DNA of 64,000 bases from Ampelomyces quisqualis (Eukaryota > Ascomycota > Dothideomycetes > Pleosporales > Phaeosphaeriaceae). The stretch covers positions 2,296,501 to 2,360,500 of the forward strand of contig JAGTXZ010000002.1 of NCBI GenBank assembly GCA_018398575.1, given 5' to 3'. Below are positions 34,997-45,410 of the stretch, one piece after another. The notes under the pieces were generated by a model. That model searched no databases, was not told the DNA's origin, and saw nothing but the letters and a program-made list of their open reading frames with translations. Position 1 is the stretch's first letter. Each line of letters starts with the position of its first letter. The translations under genes and the position numbers were made by a program.

Positions 34997-37900
34997 CTAG
35001 AAGATCCACTGGAATGAATCCTTGACCTCGAAGCTGATCTTACTCCTACGCAAATAGTTAGCACACAAATTGTAAGAACTCTGGAATAGACGTACCTGAT
35101 ATCCGTACTACTCGCGCCAATCAATACCTCGAACGCGCCCTCCTCTGCGATCCACGCGCCTGTTTGTCCAAGGCTGGTATCAAAGTATCCAACCGAGTGC
35201 TTGTTGAGCTTCAATCCTACGTTTTTGGTCTCGCCAGGTTGCAGGAAGACTTTGCCAAAAGCCTGCAATTCTTTGTCCGGGCGTGGAAGCGTCGATTTGA
35301 TGTCTTTGACGTATGCCTGGACAATCTCGTGGGCTGCAACGGAGCCGGTGTTTGTTACTGGGACGGTGACGGTGATGTCTTCTGTCTCGGAGAGGGTGGT
35401 AGATGACGCAGTGGGAGAGCCGTATTCGAACGTCGTGTACGTTAGGCCGTGACCGAAGGGGAACAGAGGTGCGATTTTCGAGCGCTCGTAGTGTCGGTAT
35501 CCGACATAGATGCCTTCTCCGTATAAGGTCTTTAGGTTCTCGCCGGGCCAGTTGTGGTATGCTGGATTGTCTTCAATGCGTACGGGGAAAGTGGTTGGAA
35601 GCTTTCCGCTGGGACTTGCGTTGCCAAAAAGTACGTCTGCGAGTGCGTTGCCGGCTTCTTGGCCTTGGTACCATGCTTGCAGGATTGCGGGCGCTTTGTG
35701 GACCCAGGGCATAGATATCGGTGTTCCGGACTGGTTGACAATGACAGTGCGAGGGTTTGCGGCCAGAACGGCTTCGATCAGACGATCTTGAGATCCATCT
35801 TTAGGGAGGTCCATGGTTTGACGGTCGTAGCCTTCTGATTCCCATTCTGCATCGAGCCCCACGACAAGTATCGCGACGTCGGCAGCTTTCGCGGCGTCCA
35901 CAGCTTCTTGAACACGGTCGATCTTGTCTTCTTCTTGGTATCCAATACGGCAGCCGCCATAATCGTATCGACGTCCAATGACGGAGACTTTTGATGCCGG
36001 TCTTACCTCGCTTGTGCTCTCGATCAGGATCTCAACAGGCTGTCCTTCCTTAAGCTCTATCGACTTAAGCACATCCCGCGACGCGGAAAACATGGCCTCG
36101 CCTTCCTCAACCCAGTCCCAATTGTCTATAAAAAGCTGGCCGTTGATGAACATCCGTCCGGGCCCGACTGAAGCAAAACTGAAGCTGTGCTTGCCCGTCG
36201 ACTGTGGAGTGAGTGTAGTCTTGACCTTGAAAGAAAAATCTGGAAGCAGTTCCATTGGCGCCGAGTCCCATAACCATAGATCTGTGCCGACTTTCTGCTG
36301 GACAACGGTGGGCCCGCCCTTGAACCTGTCACCACGGTAGTATTCTAACCGCACACCAGTGTCTCCGGTCTCAGTCTTGCAGTAAGGCGAGGCAAGCGGT
36401 AGCCATTTGGCGCTGTCGCAGCCCTGAGCAAAGGTAATATCGCCCTTAAATCGACTCTGAACGCCGTCCCAAGGTGTGGTCTTGTAGTACGGATTTAATC
36501 CAGCACTTCCTCCACCGCTTGCAATTGATCGCTTAACGTTAGGTCCGATCATGGTCACGTTCTTTGCATCTTTGATAGGCAGTACATTCCTCTCGTTCTT
36601 CAACAACGTCAACCCTTCCATGCCAGCCTGAAGGATCAATTTGCGTGTCTCAGGGGTGTCGATTGACATCTCGGGTTTCTCCGGAGTCATGTTGCCAAGG
36701 CCTTTTGTTCGATCAACCAGGTATAGAACCCTGGTTGCAGCTTCTTCGATGTCACTTGAATCAAGCTCGCCCTTTTCTAAGCTCTCCTTGACTTGCTCGA
36801 CTTTTCGCCATTTTGAGGGTCCCGGCATCTCGATGTCGACGCCAGATTTCAGTGATGCAGCTGTTGCGTAGGTGCCTGTCCAATCAGAAATGATCGCGCC
36901 CTCCCATTTCCATTCGCCTCGGAGAATCTCTTTGATGCTATGCACATACTCATCAGCGTGCTGGCCATTGACCATGTTGTATGCACTCATGACTGCCCAC
37001 GGTGATGCTTCCCGGACGGTTATCTCGAACGGCTTGAGATAGATTTCTCTCAGTGGTCGCTCAGCAATAACAGCGTCGTACGCTTGTCTCTCGGTTTCCT
37101 GCTCGTTGCCAACGAAGTGTTTGATTGTAGCTGCGACACCTTTGCTTTGTAGTCCGCGAACGTAAGATGCAGCTAGCTTGCCCGTGAGGAAAGGGTCTTC
37201 AGAATAGGATTCGAAATTTCGTCCGCCAAGAGGTGATCGGTGCATGCACACTGTTGGTGCGAGCAGTACATTAGCGCCGCGAGCTTTTGCTTCGTCGCCC
37301 AGAGTTCGGCCTATTTCTTCCATCATGTCAACATTCCACGATGATGCCATCGAGATACCACATGGGAATAGTGCAGCCTATTCTGATCAGCTAGCGTTGG
37401 AAATTGTTCAGGTTCAACTCACAGGAGTACCATTTGTAAAGAACTCTCCTCGGGCGCCATTGGGTCCATCCGATGTCTTTATGGAGGGGATACCCTTTTC
37501 AGGAATCGCCTTGGACCGCCAAAAGTCTGCACCTGCAAGTAACGAGATCTATTGAGGTTAGCCACAGATGCCTTTTCTCCTTTGCCAATATTCTATCTTA
37601 TTGACTTAAACCATCACGTGCTACAGATGCGACTACAATTTGCCGTCAACCTGAAAGAAAGCCTGCTAGCCAGGAAACGCATAGCTACGAGATGATCGGG
37701 AAAATAGAAAAAATCGCAACTTTGACCGACCACAACATCGTGAACGTCGTCGGTGCATCCTCATGCGTTCGTCGCGTGCCCGCCTTGTGGGAATGGTGGT
37801 CTAAGCTCTTCTGGCAGACGACTACAAAGGATACGTACCTGTTCTTCGAGCGTCAATTTTGCAACCAGCTCCCGCGCCTTATCCACTGGATGCTCTAACG

Positions 37901-38057
37901 AAAAAACCTTCTTTCCAGTCATGACTTCGTCTGCCGGCGAGTTTTGATCTGGCGTTGTGGCGGGGGTGTCAAACGGCACGGGTTGCACCTGGATAGTCGC
38001 TTGCTTCAAATCGAGTTGCCTCACATCTCCGGCAGTTCCCAGGTTAATAGTAGCCAT
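34997..38057 (-). CDS. GH3 beta-glucosidase with PA14 insert, intracellular type
   Basis: Four exons, 38057-37839, 37548-37423, 37377-35096 and 35045-34997, join to 891 residues. Family 3 order is clear: KLTLEEQ|ISLLAGADFW, IKTSDGPNGARG, the catalytic N-domain with KHFVGNEQE, and the nucleophile Asp in GAIISDWTGTYA (about residue 280). Then come the second alpha/beta domain with an inserted PA14 domain (about 400-540), the loop ending PLFPFGHGLTYTTFEY and a fibronectin type III-like C-terminus. The last 16 residues come from the small exon 4 (SKISFEVKDSFQWIF). It hydrolyses terminal beta-glucosyl residues from glucosides or oligosaccharides. There is no signal peptide, so it is probably cytosolic. 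Intron 1 is 290 bp, far longer than its neighbours (45 and 50 bp). Reading on past 35096 gives a false tail from intron 3. Confidence 0.93.
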
Positions 38058-40169
38058 GGCAAGAAGACCAGATCGATCTGAATCGGAAATGAAAAACGTA
38101 TCAGTCGTGTCATCAAGACTTGGGAGATACTGGGCGAATAGCCGCGATTTATTGCCACAATGCAAAGCAGCCGGTTGCGGGAGATCGTTTAGGGGCCTCT
38201 CGAAGAACGATTGTGTGCTGGGAATGGTCGAGGGAGAAAAGGGTAAAAACGAAAGGCGAGGCAGCGACCGCTCAAGGAATGGAGGAGCAATTGAAGTGAA
38301 TTATCATCTTTAGTACTCGCACGAGCTGTTGGATCTGGCAACTACCAGTGCGAAAGCATAGACCACGGGTAGCAGCAGCGGGGGCCACGCTCGAATATGC
38401 GCATGTATTAGAATCAAGCCTTGTACCTAGCGCACAGCTCAGCAGGCACGTCTTGGGATGCGCGAGCTGGATTGGCAATTGGCCGGCGGAACGGCATAGG
38501 GTGAAGCGGAATAGACGCGAGTTTCCGTCTGTTGGTGAACCAATCTGGACTCAAGTCCAGTGGGGCTTGCCACTGTGGCGAATCTGTCGAGGTGCGATGC
38601 AAGAGTGAGGGGTTCCTGATACCTGTTTTCCCAACGTCCTGTCTGACTTCAGACGACATAATCTGGCGGCCCAGGTAGCATACAGGCGGTGATAGCGGTC
38701 CTGAACTGCGAGGGCGGTATGGACTGGTTGGTGGGGAAATGTGTTGAAGAGTCGTGGTTGGACGGCGCTGACGGCGTTGGCGTCCGGACTTCCATGGGCA
38801 CACGGGCCGCACTCTCCGCCAACGTCAAATGTCCCGCACCAGGTCACGTTGACAAGCCTCCCACTCTGGCTTCGGCCCGCCAAGCGGTTCCTGGAACTTG
38901 GATGTTATCAACGTGGGACGGGCATGAAACGCACAATCTTGTAAACACGTTGTGTGACATTGGAGTCTAGGCCTCCGCTACGGCTTCATGTCGATATATT
39001 ACGTTGACACCCTTTCCAGAGAGTAGATCACACGTGAAGGGCGTGATCGCCATACTGCCGAGAACTGGACAGATGAAGCGCTACCAGGATACATTTGTTT
39101 CCACCTCAACAGCTACCACGTGCCGATAAGCCTCTCCCGCGCTTTTATCAACACATCGCTGCAGCGCTACATCAGCTCTGGTAGCCGTATTCTGAAAAGC
39201 TTAGACAACGGTTTGACGAGCGGGACCTTCTATCGTTGTCCATTGACTTGTCAAAGGCCTAATGACTATCTTTCGCCATACATCTACCTCATTTGTACCT
39301 TACTCATCTTCGCTATTCTTAGCCCAACTATCCAACCATATACCTTACATCCGGACTTCGCCCTAAGGTCTAGCCTCCACTATTGTAACCTTCTCCTCCA
39401 CGTCTCAAATTGGAAACATTACTTTGGTAATTATTTCGCTCTCAAACACGTGACCGCATTTTTAATATGACAGATTGGTACATTCCTAACAAAATGCCAT
39501 TGCATATCACTCCGGCTGTCACGGCACGTCTTTGACGCGATGCTGTCAAGAACGAGCCATACGGAATCGAGTCCAACATGACACATTGGTGCATTTCAAA
39601 TGATGCTTGTCTAAACTTTGTGACTCCGCTTCCATGTGACGATGGTATCCCTCATTCCAATGCATCGATAGAATATGTTCATCCATCCATTTATCCGCCG
39701 CGTAGTGAACGTGCCCAACATGCTATCACGAAAGACAGAGTAATCACAAGACAACATGCAACTCCTACAGATCATAGTCTCCGGCAACACCTCGGGAGCT
39801 TCGGCACACGACCGCGCCACGGTGAACGGTTCGACATGGCGTCTACGAGTCCACGCCCTCGCAACCCAACATCACCGCAAGAACTCTCGACAAACATGAC
39901 CAACATCCAACCATCCTAACAAAAATCAACAGTAAGCAAGCAAACCAACAACAACAGCCTTTCCCCCAACCCATAATTCCAACTCCACAGCTTCTTTTCT
40001 CGACACCTCATCCCAGCCAAACACGCCAACGCTCCAACTCCACGCCCTAAGAAATACCACGAGACGCAACAGCAACAGCAACTTCCCACCATGCGACTCA
40101 ACCCGCATCCACACCCAACCCGTCCACAGCAACAGCATCCATCCAACGGAATATAAACATGATGTGTAG

Positions 40170-40195
40170 CACCACCACCACCACCACCACCACCA
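40170..40195. repeat. CCA/TGG trinucleotide microsatellite
   Basis: About eight consecutive CAC/CCA units lie outside any supported gene, downstream of the myosin stop codon. The open frames through it are simple-repeat artefacts. Confidence 0.85.
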
Positions 40196-40400
40196 GCGAA
40201 ATAGTGCCACAAACGACGACCAACGACGCCGATAAAAATACCAATCACCCGCCTAAGAAGGAACCAAAAACCAAAGTCCAAGGCGGAAACGGATGGAAAA
40301 AGAAGCGGAATGGAATACATCCTGCTGCATGGCTATGGGCGCATGGGAACAACGACATGCCGAGGATAGTGGGACTGGACGAAGACAAACGCACGACATG

Positions 40401-40429
40401 ACGCGACGCGACGAGACGAGACGAGACGT
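40401..40429. repeat. ACG-rich pentanucleotide microsatellite
   Basis: Runs of ACGCG followed by ACGAG, about six units in all, non-coding. The switch from CG-containing to GA-containing units is the only variation. Confidence 0.8.
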
Positions 40430-40750
40430 ATTTGCATCCAAAGGCTCAAAAGTCAGCCGACGCGTGGATATAGCAAGGACGAGTGCTGAAATCACCAAAA
40501 AAAAAGCAGGGGTTTGAAAGTGTGCAAGGGTAGTGGGTAGTACTAGTGGGAATGTAGTAGCACAAAAAAAAAAGCAGGAAAGGAAGTAAAAAGTAACAAA
40601 GTATAAAGTACTTCCGGAAAGTTTTTTTTTGGAATTCTTCTTTCTTTTCTTATTCTATTTCTTTTTCCAGTTAGATGATGTATGCTTGGCATCGGTGCCC
40701 GTTGCCTTTCTGAATAACACACTTGTCTTGTCCAACACGCTCGAAAACTA

Positions 40751-40772
40751 CGCACACACACGCACACACACA
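40751..40772. repeat. Interrupted CA dinucleotide tract just past the myosin stop
   Basis: Two CGCACACACA units and a short CACTAC end lie 16-37 bases from the myosin stop codon on its 3' side, so this is probably within the transcript's 3' UTR. Confidence 0.7.
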
Positions 40773-40787
40773 CTACTAACTGTAATA

Positions 40788-43700
40788 CTACCAGTCTTCT
40801 TCCCCTCTCTGTCGTCCTTGCATGGCTGCTTGCCTCTGTCTTAATGCTTCTGCTAGGCCCCCTGCGATACTTCCACCGCTATCTCTCGGACCCCCACTTT
40901 GCACACTGACTCCGCTGCCACTATACCCGCTATCCCTTGCCGAATCAGGGGCTGGTTTGCGGTTCGCTGGGCGTTTGGACGGCGGCGCAGGGGGTTTGGG
41001 TTTACCATTGGCGGGGCGGGCGGGGGGAGGTGGAGGTGGTGGTGGAGCAGCGGATTTGACTTCTTCAAGGTATGCGGACGGGGCCCAGCCGGATGCAGAC
41101 TTGTCAAGGCGGGAGGCTAGCCACCAACCTGTTTGCGATTCGTGTTAGCTTGTGTTTCTGAATGGAGTAGGATGGAGTCGAAAGTCATGGCATGAAAGTG
41201 GTACGTACCATTATTCTCTTTCTGCGTGACCAGGATGATTTCATCCTTGCGAATGCTCAGCTCGCCAGCTGATTGGCCCGCAAAGTCATATAGAGCCTTG
41301 TACGTTGGCTCCTTTGGCGCAGGCGGCGCTGCTGGCGGTCCAGGCGGCGGTGGCGGAGGAGGCACCCGGCCAGCTGATGCAGTACGTGTGTGTCCCGTGC
41401 CGTTTGATAATGCAGCCACTGGCTGAGGTACTGGCCTTGGCTGCTGTGTCGCAACAGGTGCGACAGCGGGCACTGGTCTCGGTTGCGCAGCTGCAGGCGT
41501 GGGTACAGGTCTCGGTTGCGCAGGACGACTGGCGAGCTTTGTTGGTCCGCCGCCTGGGCCACCGGGCCGTAGGAGCTTGCCCTTTGTGATGGGCTTTGCC
41601 GCAATCTGTTTACCTTTGGGTGTAGGCTTTGACATGGAGTTTGGAGGCTCTCCGGGTCCGGTGTGGACAGTACCGCTCTTGTACAGATCATCACGCGGTA
41701 CTGTGGTATCCTTGATCACCTTGACTTGAGCTGGCTTGCCAGGCTTTTTGTTGTACTCAATGCTGTGCAGCGTTAGTATTATCTCAAGAAGACGAATCTG
41801 AAAGCAACTCACGTCTCTCCGATCTTCAAATTCAACGAGCCTCTCAAAATGTTGCTTAGATGGGTGAAGAACTCGGTCTTGAATATGCAGTTGACGAGCG
41901 GATCTGGCTCTTGCGGCGAGCCTGCGCCAATGGAGAACCAATCATCCTTCAACGTTGAGCAGCTGACGAACTTGATCGCGCCCACGGGTATTGTCCTTTC
42001 GGCCTGGATCTGGACTTGTCTGTTGACGAGCACCTGCTTGACAAGATAGACGTTCCTCTTCGTTAGGACCAAGGTCCGTGGCTCCGGTTTACTTGAGCGT
42101 CCTAGCTTTGAGACAAGCAATTCAGCCCTGCAGGAGAAGGGCACCTCTTCGCTGCCGGATATCCCGATGGCGTTCGCTATCACCTCGCCAGGACCACCTT
42201 TGTTGCCGATGCCGAGATAATCGCCCATAAATCTCCGATAGCCGACTAGACTATATCTTCGTCGTTCTTTACGACCTTGGAGGATCTTGTGACCCTGATC
42301 ACGGAGCTCGATGAATTCCTTGCCGCCATTGAGACGCCGCCAGAATTGCTGAATTCTGATAGCGCACTCGGTCCGGTACCGCAGATAGTTTCGCCAAGCT
42401 CTTTGGATGCGGATAGCCATATTGTGCCAGTATCGGTCACGCATCGTTTCAAGCGCAAAGAGTGTCTCGGGTGTCTTGATGAAGACCTTGGTCACTCCCA
42501 TCTGGAATTCCTCCGCGGGGATGTTGGTATCTTTCAAGATTTGCTTAGCGCCAGTCTCATAGTCGCCGGTCCAGGTGTATTCTCCAGCATACGAGCATTT
42601 TGGCGACAACAGGAAGAACCGTTCCACAAATTTGTCAAATGTTTGACGAGAGGCAAAGCCAGCTCGTCGAATCCTGACGTTCTCTTGAAGACCGAGGTAT
42701 TTGATCTGATGCAGAACGTTGGGCTCGTTATATTCCTTTGGAGACTTGTTTTCATTGGGCTTGATCGTTCGGATATAGGACGGACGGGCCTGCATCAGGG
42801 TTGTTACCAAATCATTCGCGGAAGCCTTGATCTTATCTCCTGCCGTAGGTGGCCTTCGCTTGTTGTTCTGGTCTACCTGGTTAGGAAAAAGTGTGTGGAT
42901 GAATGTGTTGGCACTGTTGCCTAGCAAGTTGAGCAAATCGTTCAGCATCTGGTCCTTGTTCTTGTCGGTCATGCCATCGATGGCGTAGGACACATCACCA
43001 GCGTAGTGCTTGATGACGAATTGACCTTGCCGAGGCTGAAAGTTGGGGTTCGAGGAGAGAGCATTCAGTCTTTGAACAAAGGTCTGGTCTGCAGCCGTGG
43101 GATCTGCGTGAGCGGTCGCACACGCGTCGTTCAACGCAGCAAAAACGCCGGGTGGTCGCTTCTCCTCAATTAGCTCGCAAACGACTTTGTTGTCAAAGTA
43201 CTTGATCGGTGTCCATTTGATCTGTTCCCGCTCGTACTCTTCTTGTTCCGCCTTCAGGGTGAGTTGAATAAAAATCTGCTGTAGCTTCTCGTTGACGTAA
43301 TTGATGCACAGCTGCTCGAAACTGTTACGCTCGAAGATTTCAAATCCATAGATATCCAGAATACCGATTGAATGCGCAGTTGCGCCCCGCGCTGCAAGCG
43401 AGACGTTTACTCTTTGCACAATCCAGTCGAAAAGGTTGAAGTAGATACCTTTCGACAGGGCATCTCGCACCGATCCTGCCTGTGCAATGTTCAAAGGCAC
43501 ATCGTACACCGACCCTCTTCGTCCACCACGGCTCGTCTCCATTACGCGAATAGTGAGCGCTTTGTTGACATGCGCCGAATCCACCTCGAGGAGGTATGCA
43601 ACAAAGTCGACCACGGACTGGTCTACAATCGCAGCATTTCCAGAGTCGTCTTCCTGGAACGAAACATTCCCTAGCCACAGGATCGCTGCGAGCATCCGGA

Positions 43701-44874
43701 AGATATTGTCCTGTTCTGCCTGTGGTAGTCCAATGACCTTCATTGCATTTAGTGTGTCCTTGAACTCGGCGTGGTCGTCGATTCCTTGAACATCGTAGCA
43801 TTTAGAGCGGCTCGTGTAGAGATAAGACTGCGGTTGCTGCAAGCCGAAGATTTCTGCGATTATCAGCAAATCGTTCCGCAATCCGAGCGCATGCACACAA
43901 ACCTCTGTACTGAGAGGACGCGGCTTTTGTGAATTGGTAGAAGATGTGGAAATTCCGCTCGTTCATGATCTGGCCAACCACGCGGCTCTTCTCCAGCAAG
44001 TAGTTGTTGATGTTCGCTCCGACGGGCTCTCCCTGCGCGTTGAAGTGGATCTCGAGGTATTTTCCGAACCGCGAAGAGTTGTTATTGCGCAGTGTCTTTG
44101 CGTTTCCAAACGATTCGAGCAAGGGATTCGTGGCCAGCACCATGTCCTTGATCTCCTGAATCGAAGAGTTGCTCCCGCCCGATACGCTTGCAATGTACTG
44201 CATGAGTCGCTTCGCAGCCTCGGTTTTTCCCGCCCCCGATTCGCCGGATATGATGACGCATTGGTTCTCCTTGTAGGCGTTCATGTTGTAGTACGAGGAT
44301 TCGGCGATTGCGAAGACATGCGGCGGGACCTGCCCCCCTGGTTAGCTATGGGCTTCCACAGCGATGCATGGGCCGCACCTCCAGCCTGTTCTTGCCCTTG
44401 TAGCCATCCAGTACTTGGTCGGTGTATATTCCCACTGCGCCAGGTCAGCACCTCGCCACTCTGCGCTCACAATGCCACCTACAGTCGCGAAAGGGGTTCA
44501 CGGACACCAAGACGTGTCCAATGTATGTCTATGCCTCGGTCAGTCGCTGGACCCCTCTGTGTCGGCGGCGCGGGCGGGCGCGGGGCTGGGGCGCGGGGGT
44601 CGACGCACGTAGATTTCGCCATTCTCGAAGCGCTTCTTCAGGTTGTCGTTGATGGCCTCGTTGGACACTTTGCTGATGAGCGTGAGGTCCGAGACGCCGA
44701 CCTCCTTCTTCTTGGTGCTCTCGAAGACGGCCTTCTTGGCGAAGTGCGCCTTGTGCTGCCCACCGGCGGCGGCTTCCTTCTTGCGCCCTGCGCGCTTCGA
44801 AACGGCCTGGACAGCGCTTCTGTCAGCGTGTGCGCGCGCAGATTGCGGGTTTGCGCTCGGGATGCTCGTACCAT
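40788..44874 (-). CDS. MYO1: Class I myosin (myosin-1) with SH3 and acidic tail
   Basis: Eight exons, 44874-44872, 44806-44609, 44528-44483, 44434-44379, 44329-43903, 43853-41813, 41762-41209 and 41128-40788, join to 1221 residues. It is the actin motor of endocytic patches and polarised growth. The head begins KAVFESTKKKEVGVSDLTL and carries GESGAGKTEAAKR (P-loop, about 130) and NPLLESFGNAKTLRNNNSSR (switch I). Switch II (DIYGFEIFERNSFEQLCINY) and the converter follow. IQ-type motifs (IRIQRAWRNYLRYR..) come next, then a TH1 lipid-binding domain, a proline-rich region and an SH3 domain (YKALYDFAGQSAGELSI..GWWLAS..) split by the 80 bp intron 7. The C-terminus is an Arp2/3-activating acidic end (GEEDW). 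Exon 1 is the ATG alone, giving M|AVSKRAGRKKE; it has good context (GCCATGG) and a GTACGA donor, and no other ATG joins in frame. Confidence 0.93.
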
Positions 44875-45410
44875 GGCTGATGCCCAACTGCGACCTCAAG
44901 TAGTGCCCCGAGTCGGTCGATGAGGGTGTCGTGCGTGCTGCCGAGCCCGGGTGTGCAGCTGCGGGGCAGGAGAAGGGCGAGGGTGAAGGTGGAGAATGGG
45001 GGAGGGGGGGTGTGTGAAGAGCGTGGGCGCTCCAATGTTTGTGCTGTGTTGGACGCTCCAGCGCAGTGCGCACCATGACGGTCGGCCTGGTCGGAACTAG
45101 GTACCTACCTAAGCTCAAGCCCCACGCCGCGTCGCTCAGCCTCTCGTCTGACGCGCAAGCCGCGCGGGCCCGATTATTCACCACCCGCGGGCCAACGTCT
45201 GAGGAATACGCACATGTTCAATTTCTGCATCGCCTGCAGCTATGCACGTGGTCCTAAATGAGTGTTGGAACCAAAGTCGACATAGACCCCCAACAACATT
45301 GTCATGAGAAAAAGGGACGCCGTGGAGATGCCGATGCCGATGCCGACGCCCAGAAAAGAATAGAACCCAAGACGCCGCCGCTTGCCATCCAAACTTGTGA
45401 AATGCGTAAA
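44875..45410. other. Myosin promoter and polo kinase 3' flank
   Basis: About 540 bp between two minus-strand genes. Next to the myosin start the plus strand is G-rich and the minus strand correspondingly C/T-rich (44950-45010), consistent with a pyrimidine-rich fungal core promoter. No gene was seen. Confidence 0.5.

Larger units (their letters stand above)
38058..40787. other. 2.7 kb intergenic region, low complexity toward myosin 3' end
   Basis: No recognisable gene. The distal part carries simple repeats (CCA run 40170-40195, GACGA-type pentamers 40401-40429, CA tract 40751-40772) and poly-purine/pyrimidine tracts (40500-40680) that probably lie in or near the 3' UTR of the myosin gene. 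Short frames at 38414-38883 and 39120-39470 have no family resemblance. Confidence 0.5.

Noticed and set aside
40170..40429. Short coding frames over the CCA and GACGA repeats
   Set aside because: The frames are simple-sequence artefacts (Thr, Trp or Arg/Asp runs) downstream of the myosin stop, with no splice support.
43934..44923. Plus-strand frame of 329 codons opposite the myosin head
   Set aside because: It is the shadow of conserved myosin exons and their introns. It has no recognisable domain and codon use follows the other strand.
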